Shown here: positions 44,823 through 55,663 of the stretch, in pieces
How positions within the stretch are numbered: the stretch's first letter is position 1
Layout: the number at the start of each line of letters is the position of its first letter
NCBI RefSeq assembly: GCF_963678635.1
Contig: NC_087070.1
Location: 38,390,600-38,454,599 of the forward strand
Source of the DNA: Symsagittifera roscoffensis
Lineage: Eukaryota; Xenacoelomorpha; Acoela; Convolutidae
Length of the DNA: 64,000 nucleotides
Direction: 5' to 3'
Position numbers and translations under genes: made by a program
The notes under the pieces: generated by a model
The model's input: the letters and a program-made list of their open reading frames with translations, nothing else
What the model was told of the DNA's origin: nothing
The model's database searches: none

Positions 44823-45534
44823 AAAGTAGCAAAAAAGTAGGAAAAAAAGCTGCAAATCTTCAGGACCCATATAAGAGTCATCACTACGTTCATTACTTTT
44901 AAAAGCGTTATCGAATGAACACGTTCAAACTGGACAATTGCACAACCAAAAATTTTGTATTTTGCGTGACTGATTCGGTAAAGAAAACGCATCAGTTAAA
45001 CCATTCAAGAACGCTAAATCGCTGAAGGCATAAAAATTCAAACAAATTTTAAATACCAAAAAACAAGTTTTAGCAGCTCTAATCGTCACATTAAAATCGC
45101 AAAAAAGTGTCTAGGCCCCCTCATTGGAAATTTTATCCTCGAAATCGTTTTTCTCACAAGACTTTCGAAAAATGATGGCCAGGACAAACTACAGCTTATT
45201 GGGCGTAATATTTGTTCTATATAAAATACTTACCGAATCAAAGGCATCATTCTCAGTTCACAACAAAACAGTAGACGTAACTTTGAAAAAAAATATGGCA
45301 GAAGAATTGTTTTTTATTTAGTCGAATTTTCTTGTTTTTAAACTACGTTCGTCAAAATCTTTTTAATTCTTGAGTATCTTTTAACATAACATTGATTTTT
45401 GATTTTCTGTTGTCGAATCACTGTGAAAATGTGTTACCTGCCAAAAAGAAGTCGAAACGAAACCGCTCAGTAACGGAAAAAGTAAGTCAGGCAAAACAAT
45501 TAGAAGCTATATCAAAAATATGCATGAAATTATA

Positions 45535-46862
45535 AACATAGCCAACTGACAGTTGAAAAAGACTGAAGAATGCCATGAAACTGAAACAAAAACGGACTTG
45601 TTTTTCTTTCAAAAAACTTCAACTTTTGAATTTCGAAGAAAAAAATAGATGGCCTTAAAGCTCGTTGCATTTGTAGAACAATTTATGATGGACATATCCG
45701 TGCTTATCTAGATCTCTTCCTGGGGTTATGCCGTATCTCGACTGAAAATTGCGATCCAAATAAATTGTTGCTAATTCCAGGATTAAACCATGACCAGGGG
45801 CGAACTTGGGGGGGGGGGGGGGTGGGGGGTTGGTGGACGCTTCCCCTTTCAGGGATTCGGCCCCCTGCCAACCCAAAGGGTCTCCCTACGCACTATTTTC
45901 CAATATCAATTTTTGATGATGGCCCCTAAAATTTTTCTAAAGAGTCTTCAGCGCCAAAATATACTAATTTCGAAGGGGGAGCGCGCCCAAAAATTTTTTC
46001 GTCAAACTTTTCCAAAAAGTGCCTGAAAACGCCTTTTTGGCCTTTTTATTCAACATTTTGCCAGCAGCGCAGAAAATTTGGCCAAAGCAACAGGGACAAA
46101 AAAGTGCTCCAGGAGAGCTCGAAAAATCAATTTGATCGACCCAAAAAAAAGGTCGACCAAATTTTCGAATTATTTTTGAAAATCCGCCCCCTCCTCGACA
46201 AAATCCTGGAACCGCCCCTGACCATGACGATACACCAGAAAGGCCATAAATCATTCCGTTGAACGAAAATTGCCAAAGCCTTAGTCAATAGCCTTAACCA
46301 ATTTTTTTGCACTCGGCAATGAAGAAAAGAAAGTTTGTCCCCCTAAAGCTCATGTTAATCTCAGTTCAGTTATTAGCTGCTGTGATTGACTATTTATGAA
46401 TAATGTATAAAGTTGAAAAAAAAATCTGCAAAATCCATGCAACGGTGAATTTTAGGCCGGGATGACTTTTCCTTAGACTATTCGTCAAGCAGCAAAGTGA
46501 GGCTGAACAAAAAAAAATTGGATGACCTGTTTTTGTCAGACTGAAGTTTGTAGACATTCAATTCAAACAGCGCATCAACCTAGTGTCATAGTAGACAAAA
46601 TTTCTTGCCAAGTTTACAGCAGAAAAAATGATAGTGGGCCAACACATAGCAAAACATAATTTTTCTTAAAGTGCTTCTGGAAATGTAATGAAAAAACTAT
46701 TTAAGGAGTCGGCTATGTCAGCTCAGTCAAGGAAAATTGTTCAGAATGGAATTAACAGAGCTTCACACGACAAAGGCAAATGACAAAGCTTAGGAAGTTA
46801 TTTGTTAAACATATCAGATACCCAATTTCAAAAAACCTGAAAAAATCACACTGGCGCAGTAA
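45535..46862. repeat. Segmental duplication, copy 2 (deleted and interrupted)
   Basis: It is the partner of 43375-44822. It lacks about 560 bp of copy 1 and carries a 426-bp hAT-type insertion at 45795-46220. Beyond the insertion it follows copy 1 through CCTTAGTCAATAGCCTTAA, GACTGAAGTTTGTAGACATT and AAGGAGTCGGCTATGTCAGC. Indels relative to copy 1 suggest at least one copy is not under coding constraint. Confidence 0.75.
45795..46220. mobile_element. hAT-type miniature element, 426 bp, perfect 8-bp TSD
   Basis: The tips are CAGGGGCGAAC and, reversed from the other side, CAGGGGCGGTTCC. The flanks ACCATGAC (45787-45794 and 46221-46228) are identical, and the sister copy of the duplication has ACCATGAC only once. 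Inside are a long G run, GGAGCGCGCCC, CGCAGAAAATTTGGCC, GAGCTCGAAAAATCAATTTG and TTGAAAATCCGCCCCC. There is no transposase, so it depends on an autonomous hAT element. Confidence 0.9.
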
Positions 46863-47364
46863 CAGATATGCAAAAAACGTGCGATAAAGTGAGAAAAAGG
46901 GCCATTCGCAAATAGTTGTAAATCATCAAATTTCAACGAGTCAGAGGATCCCTTGTACAAAGAAAAAAGTGGGCTTCTTATTGCAAAAAGATTAAATGCG
47001 AAAACATTATGATTGAAAAACTATCGCATTAAAACAAAAAGTGTCAGTTTCAGTCATCATTCAAGTTAGCTATTCGGGACTCTGGTGACTTATTTTCTGA
47101 TTAGTGATTGGATAATAAAGTTTCAATGCTGTTCATCTCAAAATAAAACTGAAATTAGTTTCTCAATCACCCGAAAAAAATTTTGGAGGGAAAATTTTAG
47201 GTGAAATTAAGTTGGCGAGAACAATGAGTCCCAATATTCAAAATGAGGATTTTTACGAGAAAACACAATGATAGTAGTGCTTGTGTCTCGCAAGATCAAA
47301 AAACGAGAAGCTAACACTTTTCAAATTTTCTTTGGTACAAACTCAAGAAAAGGCCTCAGAGTAT
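46863..47364. other. Spacer, no supported gene
   Basis: AT-rich sequence without a recognised feature. Confidence 0.4.
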
Positions 47365-47800
47365 CGAATGTTGGAAAAGTGTAATGAACGCAAGTAAACA
47401 TAAAAAAAACACAGACTTTCTTGAAAAAAATGTCAACTTTCAAAATTCAACGAAAAAAATAGTGCCCTTTAAGCTGTTTGGATTTCTAGAACGACTTATG
47501 ATTGGCGCTTTTTGATAATATTAACCCAACTTGAAAAAACTGGATCAACAGATAAAGTTTTTATTCCACTGCAAATCTGAAAATTAAATTCTACTTTCGA
47601 AACTAGAAATCGTTCACGCATTTTTGCGCCATTTGTACGTTCGTATTTGGAGAATGCAATTTACGCCACTTTCAGCAGATGAATTAAAATTGAACTCAAA
47701 GAGTGCATATATACCTAACGCATCAATATTTCAAGACTTTTTCCTGAAAAAAAATCAGCAAGACCCAAATAAGAGTCATATTGAATTAATATTGTATTCC
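47365..47800 (+). repeat. Dispersed family C repeat
   Basis: It contains ATCGAATGTTGGAAAAGTG, AACGCAAGTAAACAT, CCCTTTAAGCTGTTTGGATT, ACTGGATCAACAGATAAAG and CCAAATAAGAGTCATATTG. An 87-codon plus-strand frame inside it (47624-47887) is a repeat by-product. Confidence 0.6.
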
Positions 47801-48245
47801 TCGTTGGTGATAGCGCGAGTGTCGATAAAAAACTGGCCTTCTTTTTGGAATATTCTTTCACATCGGGTGTGCTTCGTACTGCATTAATCTAGCAGTTAAT
47901 AAGTTTATGACTTCCGGAAAAGCAGTTTTTTTGTAAATTTTTTTTTGTGATGAAAATCTTGCTTCAACTGAAAAAATCGGCAAAACTGAAAACAAATTGG
48001 GCCCAGTTTTGCAAAATATGACAAGATGGTGGTGAACGTTCGGAATAGTTTAAGGATGTGATAAATCTAGCCTGTATCCTGCCTTCACCACCGGAAGACT
48101 TCAAGATAACAAACTCATTTCAAACTATGTCCAAACTAGATTTAAAAACGAAAAAAGTTCAGGGAGAGAAAATCACGCTTTTCGACATTCGACTCAGTTT
48201 AGCTAACGTCGAAAAAGACTTCGATGGCGTTGAACACTATCTGGT

Positions 48246-48576
48246 TGTCATGGGGCGACCTTCGGTACCTCACTCTATTCTATTTATTTATGTATATCTT
48301 ATATAACTATGTCTTATTATCTATTCATCATAGTGCTGTAATTTGACTCAAGGGTAAATCTCACCAGCCTGATCGTCTGTCACTTGAGAATGTGAAAAAG
48401 CCAGTTGCGAAAGCCTGAGGTGTAAAATCATGTTGTGAATTCTGTTAATCTTTATTCAAGTCTGGAAACGATTATTCTATATACATTACTCTATTCTATC
48501 TATTTATATATCATATCTAATTCAGTATTCGGATTTTATGAACAAGTTTTCCCTGCACTAATTGAGGGAAATCTCA
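48246..48576 (+). repeat. 5' LTR of the gypsy-type element
   Basis: It is 331 bp, TGTCATG...ATCTCA, and is preceded by CTGGT, the target duplication. Two similar pyrimidine-rich stretches (CTCTATTCTATTTATTTATG and CTCTATTCTATCTATTTATA) lie inside it. It should hold the promoter and polyadenylation signals of the element. Confidence 0.92.
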
Positions 48577-49650
48577 TGGCACAGCCAGCAGTTCCTGTGA
48601 ATGAAGACAGGGATGATCTACTCGGAATACCCCCATTTTGGGCTAAAACATCGGTTAACTCACCATTTATTTGGGAGACATGGGTGAGACAGTTTTTCTT
48701 GGCCGTTAGTCTCAAAGACAATGTCTCGCCGGGGGAGGTGTTAGTTGCCCCAACGGAGTTGGTTGATGAACCTCATTATCCGAAGCCTGAAGCCCCAGGA
48801 ATCGATGAAAATGCAGGAGACGTGGCTAACAGGACTCTTCGAATTGCAGCAGCGAATAGAAGAATTGACGAGTACAATCAAGAAAGGAGACGGAAAGGCC
48901 CTCGTATAGGGCATAACTTGTGCTATCACGAGGCAGAGGCGCGTCTAAAATCTAGACTCTTCTTCGCACTAGGAAATGAGGGAAAGAAGCGATTTTTGTA
49001 TTCTTCTACTCGTGTGGACTTGAATAAATCCTCTTTCATTGACTTTCACAAATGTTGTGAAGATCTATTTAAAGGAGAGCGTGATTATACATTCGAACAA
49101 GTTAAGTTGTATAACACAATTTTTATACAGGAGAATGGTTCGTTTGCCTCGTTCTACGCACGACTAAGCGCTCAAACCGCGTTATGTAATTGGCCGATCG
49201 ACCAAGAAAGAGCCATTTTGAAGGACTTATTTATTGGTCGTATTAGGGATGTAGAGGTCCAACGGCAACTAACCAGGGCGAAGGCTATACTTGACGACAC
49301 TCTTCAATTGGCATTGGAAAATGAGAAAGGGCTAAGTCATCAGAGCAGTTCCAGAAGTTACTGCCAGATAACAACTTTTCTTCGACAAACGGCAGTTCCA
49401 TTCGGGTCAAACAAGAACCGACTTCTTCGGTCCAGCAATCCAGGAATCAGGGAAATAACAGTCGCGGAGGAGGCCCAAATCGTTCCAATCAACGCCAGAA
49501 TCAAAACAAACATTGCTACTTTTGTGGTAACCCATTTTCCCTCGAATACCGTCGGACGTGTCCGGCCAGAGAAGCTACTTGTAATGATTGTAAAAAAAGA
49601 TCATTTCACCAAGGTATGTAACACTACAAAGCGCCGAGTTACCTTGGTGC
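48576..49650 (+). pseudogene. gag: gag region of the gypsy-type element (fossil)
   Basis: It begins with MAQPAVPVNEDRDDLLGIPP at the LTR boundary. It contains FIWETWVRQFFLAVSLKD and a helical capsid-like part with ARLSAQTALCNWP and ARAKAILDD-type sequence. A Cys/His cluster around 49,510-49,625 resembles nucleocapsid zinc knuckles. The frame is also open upstream within the LTR. Gag would form the particle and bind RNA. This copy is treated as a fossil. Confidence 0.75.
48577..48594 (+). other. Putative primer binding site
   Basis: TGGCACAGCCAGCAGTT directly follows the 5' LTR and starts with TGG, as expected for pairing with the CCA end of a tRNA. I do not assign the tRNA. It overlaps the first gag codons, an unusually tight arrangement. 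Confidence 0.5.
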
Positions 49651-49829
49651 AACAGGACGAGACAAGGCATCTTCCGATCAAGAGTGCAATTTTATCGATG
49701 CAAACGATGATAGCGAACCGGAATATGGAGTCATGGCAGTGGATGTCGTACAAATCAACAATGTAGAACTCTTAAAAGCGGAGGGAGGACAACCGAGGAG
49801 CCTCAGTATTCAATTACGTTCCGGTAACT

Positions 49830-50095
49830 CTTTTTTATGCTGCGGTGGATACCGGTAGTCCCGTTTCATTCCTGAACAAGAAAACGGCGGAAATACTGAT
49901 GAGACGACTTCCCCATGTTACGTTTAAGGACGTCGGGAGATATCTACTAGGTGTCACTTACGTGGCTTACAATAAAAAACCAATTAAACTGTTTGGGTCA
50001 TTGGAAATTCCGATTGCGTCAAAAGGGTGGAAAATCGACAACGCGTGTTTCATGGTGTCCGAAAATCGGACTCGAAATTTGCTTGGATAAAACAT
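49830..50095 (+). pseudogene. Aspartic protease region (fossil)
   Basis: It contains AAVDTGSPVSFLNKK, the DTG active-site signature of retroelement proteases, followed by a beta-rich stretch with LGVTYVAYNKKPIKLFGSLE. It lies between gag and reverse transcriptase, as in Ty3/gypsy elements. Confidence 0.75.
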
Positions 50096-50279
50096 TCACG
50101 AACAATTGGGAATTGAAACAGTTCAACGAGGACCCACAAAAGTTAACTTCACAGAGGATGTGGAGGAATTGGACCCGACTTCTCAGTTCTGGAGGGACCA
50201 CTTTGTGAAAAGGTACTCTAATGTATTCAACAGGCTGGGGAGGTCGAAAAACCATGAAGTGTTCACCAACTTTAAAGAT

Positions 50280-50960
50280 CCTTTGATACCTAGGCAAGTT
50301 AAAGGTCGCAAAGTCCCCATTCATTTACAAGATCGAGTCACGGCTGAGATCAAAAAGTTAATCAAAAATAAACATATTGAAAAGTTAGAAAAAAGTAGGA
50401 CGGACCATTTTATTGCACCCATAGTACTAACTGCTAAAAAGGACGGGACAATAAAACTTGCACTTAATGCTAAACCAATGAATGCCCAAATCTGGCAAAA
50501 CAAGTACCAAATGCCTAATATGCATGAATTGATTGACTCGGCTGCTCAAGTCATCACTAGAGACACACCTGGAAAAGTGTATTTTACATCTCTTGACATC
50601 AAATATGCTTTTAGTCAGCTACCATTCTCTGATTTAACCAGAAGTCATTGTAACTTTAGTATTTTGTGTGGAGAAGCAACCGGCACATATCGATTCAAAA
50701 CTGGTTTCTACGGATTGACGGATATGCTCACGGAACTTCAGAAAGCGATGAATTGTACTTAACAAGGATTGGAAGGAATCATATTTGATATACTGGTGGT
50801 CACTAAATGAAGAATTGAAAATCACAACACTCTAGTCGAAAAGGTCATGGACTGATTGAATGAAGAAGGATGGGCGCTAAAACTAAGCAAATGCGAGTTC
50901 TCGGTTAACAAGTTAGTCTGGTTAGGGAATGAAATTGATGAATCTGGTTACGCCCCGAAG
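50280..50960 (+). pseudogene. Reverse transcriptase region (fossil)
   Basis: It contains a run similar to family block 1 (SRTDHFIAPIVLTAKKDGTI, then LALNAKPMNAQI), then KVYFTSLDIKYAFSQLPF, which carries the first catalytic aspartate motif, and RFKTGFYGLTDM. The palm and fingers of a gypsy-class polymerase are recognisable. The copy is degraded. Confidence 0.8.
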
Positions 50961-51079
50961 TTTTCAAAAATCGAGGCTATCAAATCACTTATGCAACCGA
51001 AAACTCTGAAGCAATAAAGATCATTCATTGAACTCTCAATCATCTTCAACGTTTCCAGAATTGCATAATTACACGGTCG

Positions 51080-51620
51080 CATTCCGAGCATCTTTGAAAG
51101 CAAAAAATAAGAAATTCTTTTTGTGGAAGGAAGAGCAAGATACTGCTTTTCAGAAAATTTTAGACCTCATTGCAACAATTCCTAACTTGTATCACTATGA
51201 TGCCTCATTAGCTTCTCGAGTGAAATGTGACGCGAGTCACAGTGGATTAGGAGCTTGTTTGGAACAGCAAGTAGCACCAAATGTCTGGGCCCCGATTTCG
51301 TTTGCCTCTAGGTTTCTTAATTCCGCAGAAATCAAATATAGCACTAATGAGTTAGAGCTTCTGGCCATTGTGTGGGCGTGCGAACACCTCCGTACATACT
51401 CACTAGGTAAAGGTTTTGTTATCTTAACCGAGCACAAAGCTAATATCTCAGCACTCAATGAAACGTATGGCAAGAAATCTTATCAGTCGCGGTTATCTCG
51501 TTGGGCGGATTGTCTCATCCCGTTTGATTATGTAATTGAACATGTACCAGTTCCCTCTTTGGGTATTGTAGATTATATGCCGAGACATCCGACATTTAAA
51601 CTCCTCTACCGTCGTCGCAT
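51080..51620 (+). pseudogene. RNase H region (fossil)
   Basis: It contains VKCDASHSGLGACLEQQVAP, then PISFASRFLNSAEIKYSTNE, LELLAIVWACEHLRTYSLGK and FVILTEHKANISALNE. These are the hallmark blocks of the gypsy RNase H. It follows the reverse transcriptase directly. Confidence 0.85.
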
Positions 51621-51699
51621 GACAAATTATTTGTCATTAAATCTATTCAAGACTTTCATAATGCTTTAAACTCGATCTGCACTCCGTTCAGATCACAAA

Positions 51700-52430
51700 T
51701 CGTGTCTGTAGGGCAAGTTTCATATCATAATCGACTTCAAACGACCAAACAGTACGGTAAAATTGGAGGTAATATTCGCCACCTCCAAACGAAAACAATG
51801 GACAAATCATCTGCTGTCTTAATTGACCAATCGGATTCTTGCAAGTGTCGCTCGTCGCCCATAGAGGGCGTCGCGTTTAATAACCAACTCATTAACCAAT
51901 CCCTAGAGGTTAGTTTGTTATCTAGTTACGATATCTCGTCGCTAGAGGGCGTTAAATCATGCTCTCAGTCAATCAGGCAATCACAGGCTCGTATGCAAAA
52001 TCGCGATTTTGCATTCTCGCCGCGAGAGGTCGACTCTTCATGCTCTAGTCCACTCGACCAACCACAGCCTAGTATGCAAATAAGATACGCTAAACCGGAA
52101 GTTTGTGAAGGAAATAATTGTCTCTGACCTTACATCTCAAGGTCAAGTTACCTTATGGATGCTTCAAATAATCTTGCTCAAAACTCTACTCTAAACTCTA
52201 CTCTAAATAACTCTAATACTTCTACTAATTCTACTGATCTCGCAAACAATACATTTAAACAATCAAATCTCCTTAACTTCGCTGAAAATTTTTCTACAAA
52301 TTCCGCTAACTTTCGTGCCCCAAGTCAACAAAGATGCGGACTCTCAAGAGCTAACTCCATGAATCGCCCGAGTCGATTGGATCAGATACGGACCCGAAAT
52401 CTGGCCAGGATGAAACCTTCTTAAGACCGT
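51700..52430 (+). other. Low-complexity spacer between RNase H and integrase
   Basis: Three imperfect units about 80 bp apart carry TCGTCGC-AGAGGGCGT-like cores (51,851, 51,935, 52,015), each followed by a CAATC and GTATGCAAA or TAGTTTG-like tail. An Asn-, Ser- and Thr-rich coding-like stretch follows (52,155-52,300), with CTCTAATACTTCTAC-type words. Such a long spacer is unusual at this place in gypsy elements. Confidence 0.55.
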
Positions 52431-52599
52431 TTTGTGGTCACTCGGGGACAGTCCACACGGAAGGTCCTTGCCCAATTTCTAGACAAAGGCCGGAGGCAGA
52501 GACTGTCGAAGCAGGCCCGACAAAAAGAAGTGGTTAGATTGGTAGTTCATCACAAACCGTTGGTTACTTCAGACAAGACGAAAGTTGTCGGCTTACCAG

Positions 52600-53500
52600 G
52601 ACTTTTTGACGTTGACCTGTTAAGGGAGCTTACGGGAGAAGACCCGTTCCTCGGACCGATGCGGACGGCGATCATCAACAAGGACGTGCAATCCTTTAAC
52701 AAACTGAGGGCGAACATGGCCCAATTCTGGACGAAGGCGGCGGTGGTGAATAACTGCGTCTTGATAGAAAACAAGTTGGCTATCCCTGAGCATCTGCGGA
52801 GTGCCATCCTGACTCGACTTCACCGATCGAATCCTGGACAGGCGGCTATGATGGACGCTTCTGAATACATATGGTGGCCGTTTCTTAATCGTCAGATTGT
52901 TAATGTCTGTTAAAAATGCCCGGAATGTACTCTATTTGGTCAGAATATCAAACTTTCAACAAGTTATAACTCTGCTAAGCCATTACCACCGCTGTCAATC
53001 CCGAATCAAGAAGTACAACTTGATTTTGCCGGTCCGTTAATTGATGATAAAAAGAAGAAGATTCATTTTCTAGTCGCAATTGACCGCTTTTCTAATTACC
53101 CTTCGGCGATGTTAACTAAGACAACGAGTGCAAAAAAATAGTCAAGTTCTTAAGATCATCCAATCGTAATCACGGCATTCTGGAAAGCATTAGAACGGAT
53201 CACGGCTCTGGGTTTACCTCTGACATTGTTAAAGAGTTTTGCAAAAGTAAAGGCATAAAACATGTTCTCACAGCGGTGGGGGATCATCGCAGTTGCGGGC
53301 TGGTTGAACGGTCCATTCAGACCATTAAACAGAAGTTGGGAACCAGTAAATTAGATCCTAATCTTACAAACTTGAAATCAACATAACAACAAGTCGTTGA
53401 CGATATTCGGAAAACAAAACACTCTACGCTAAAAACATCTCCTTTTGAGCTACTTTATGGTAGAAATCCTAATACTGAGTTCTCGATAGCACGTGATAAT
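52600..53500 (+). pseudogene. Integrase region (fossil)
   Basis: The N-terminal zinc-binding part shows HLRSAILTRLHRSNPGQAAM and ASEYIWWPFLNRQI, followed by a Cys pair. The catalytic core shows LDFAGPLIDD, then ERIRTDHGSGFTSDIVKEF-type sequence and a CGLVERSIQTIK stretch. TPFELLYGRNPNTEF follows. The order and motifs are those of gypsy integrases. Confidence 0.8.
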
Positions 53501-53579
53501 GTTGTTAACTCTCCTACTTCAGCGCAAGGACTGGAAAGAAACCTACTGACACCGGAGCAGCGATCAAGCCAAGACTATA

Positions 53580-54820
53580 GCAGGGACAGGGCTAAAGTTG
53601 TGCCTCGAGGAACGTCACGTAGTCCGAACATTCCATGCAAGTTCAAACCACTTTTTGGGGTGGGCAATCGGGTAGCAGACAGTCAGCCGTACAAAGCTCT
53701 GGAGAATCTTGCTAAGGCAGCTAACGCTTGCAATCAGTTGAAACGAAATGTGCAACCGCAACAGGGACGCGAGCTCCTTCGGGAATTGACCGAGCGAATT
53801 AGCGATCTTGTCACCTCGCTGAAATCTGGGAATACAAAGGGGACGTTAAGCTTCTACGATCACGTTAGAGATCCGTCAGCGCCAGCCCTATTGCATTCTT
53901 AGCGAATGAATGTGTAGTCTTCAACGAGGCCAAAAAGACTCTCAAAAACACGTAAATTAGAAAAACTAGTTTTGCAAGATCCTCTAGGAGTCCAAAATAT
54001 TTTGGAAAGTGCTTGATCAAAAATCAGGAAAACCTCTATTCAAACTAGCTAAAATCAAGATTACTCGTATTACGGACCACACTTACATAACAAACAAGGA
54101 AAAATTCTACCAAAAAATCATCTAAGCTTAAGACATAAGTTTTCAGCTACGCCTGGCACAGTGGGAGAGAGAATCCAAAAACGAGTTGCTCCTCGGCCTC
54201 ACTCTCAACAATCTACTTCACCAATTAGAAGCACACGAGCGATCCTTCCAAGGGCAAGGTGATCGATCTTACTGCGGAGTCGTCGAGTGAGGACTCATTG
54301 ATCACTGGACCACAGCTTGAGTTCATGGAGGCACCCCGTTCAACGCCGCAGGGCGTGGCTCAGGAGATTGTTCCGCCACAGATAACGACTATCCATTGAC
54401 TACTGTAACAGCTTCAGCATCGACAACGGAACCCTTGGCAACGCCTCATGAGTCATCCACTCAATCGGGGCCCCATATGCCAGGAAGAGAGATCAGCAAG
54501 AACAAATTCGGGGCGCGGCTACAACAGTTCCTCCTGAGGTCACTGATTCTGCCACGAGTGACTCAAACCGGTCTTCAGGGCGTTCCGAGAAACCTATGAA
54601 GTTTTTTGGCGGCCCTCTTCGCCATTCAGTTAAGAGTGTCACGGAGTCTGTGCCTACTGAATCATCGCCACAAGAACCTGTCCTAGAGCAGACGATTGCT
54701 ACTCCATTCGCCCCAATTGGTCGCAAAGGAATCCAGCTGCCTTCCCGAGGACTAAAGACGCCGTTCAAGAGGATTAGATTTGAGGAACCTAAGAGTGACT
54801 CCTGAAACTTAACACTTACT
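53580..54820 (+). other. Region between integrase and 3' LTR, unassigned
   Basis: About 1.2 kb carries coding-like but unassigned sequence, including a Gln-, Asn- and Leu-rich stretch (53,600-53,900) and a Ser-, Thr- and Pro-rich stretch (54,400-54,800). No hydrophobic fusion or anchor segment typical of an envelope is recognised. It may be an integrase C-terminal extension or an accessory region. Confidence 0.45.
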
Positions 54821-54890
54821 CAAACTTTATCTTCTTTTTGCCTTACTGTTCGACCGTGTACATGATAAAATACATGATAAAATTTCTTCC

Positions 54891-54901
54891 AGAGGGGGGA
54901 A
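54891..54901 (+). other. Polypurine tract
   Basis: AGAGGGGGGAA lies immediately before the 3' LTR, the expected place for plus-strand priming. Confidence 0.85.
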
Positions 54902-55236
54902 TGTCATGAATGAGGCGACCTTCGGTACCTCACTCTATTCTATTTATTTATGTATATCTTACATAACTATGTCTTATTATCTATTCATCATAGTGCTGTA
55001 ATTTGACTCAAGGACAAATCTCACCAGCCTGATCGTCTGTCACTTGAGAATGTGAAAATGCCAGTTGCGAAAGCCCGAGGTGTAAAATCGAGTTTTGAAA
55101 TATGTTAATCTTTATTCAAGTCTGGAAACGATTATTCTATTTACATTACTCTATTCTATCTATTTATATATCATATCTTATTCAGTATTTGGATTTTATG
55201 AACAAGTCTTCCCTGCACTAACTGAAGGAAATCTCA
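54902..55236 (+). repeat. 3' LTR of the gypsy-type element
   Basis: It is 335 bp, TGTCATG...ATCTCA, and is followed by CTGGT, the second copy of the target duplication. It is about 95% identical to the 5' LTR by eye. Confidence 0.92.
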
Positions 55237-55663
55237 CTGGTTAGTAAAAAAAATGTACTTTAACTCACTTTCCAACTTTTGAAAGCGCGAGTGTACAAAG
55301 CATGTCTGGACCAAATCTCTGCTTGGACTACAGAGAAATGAAATCTTCACACAAGAAAACGCAGAACTAACATCTACATTTTCGAGCACTAGTAGTTACG
55401 CTGCCGAAACTATCGCAACAAAAGTGATCCGAACGTATAATTTTTTGATGGGTTGCCGGCAACTTGGAATATTTTCAGACGTACAAAAAATGGTGTTCGA
55501 CGACTACCGGAAGAAGTTTGAGCTTACCAATCTGTAACTTCAGCTCTTTCTGTTCGTAAACATACGTTTTTGGGACGTTTATCGTGTGAACGAACTGCGG
55601 TTCACATTTGAGCGCCCTGATTATATGTAGACAATTTTTCACCGCAATCAATCATGTCATTAT

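Larger units (their letters stand above)
48246..55236 (+). mobile_element. Ty3/gypsy-type LTR retrotransposon, old and broken
   Basis: The element is 6,991 bp with two LTRs that begin TGTCATG and end ATCTCA, a 5-bp target duplication CTGGT on both sides and a polypurine tract before the 3' LTR. The order gag, protease, reverse transcriptase, RNase H, integrase places it in the Ty3/gypsy (Metaviridae) class. The coding region is broken in many places, on the order of ten, so it is a fossil. By eye the LTRs differ at about 16 of 331 positions, near 5%, plus one small indel near the start. This indicates a moderately old insertion. No envelope-like frame is recognised. It interrupts a hAT transposase relic. 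Confidence 0.92.
47990..55605 (+). pseudogene. hAT-family transposase relic, split by the LTR element
   Basis: Two stretches flank the retroelement. Upstream (47,990-48,245): KLGPVLQNMTRWW, matching the TRW region of hAT transposases, then KITLFDIRLSLANVEKDF and VEHYL. Downstream (55,237-55,605): FPTFESASVQSMSG, then FSDVQKMVFDDYRKKFEL, then LFLFVNIRFWDVYRVNEL. The last block is the C-terminal dimerisation part of the family (LFL-N--FWD). The order is right for one transposase. The copy is decayed: there are stops after TRWW and before LQLFLF, and frame changes between blocks. The N-terminal zinc finger and first catalytic region are not seen. It predates the retroelement, which lies inside it. 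It may be kin to the autonomous source of the miniature hAT elements here; that is inference. Confidence 0.75.

Noticed and set aside
53580-54820. Envelope-like gene in the LTR element
   Set aside because: No signal peptide, fusion or anchor segment is visible; left as an unassigned region.
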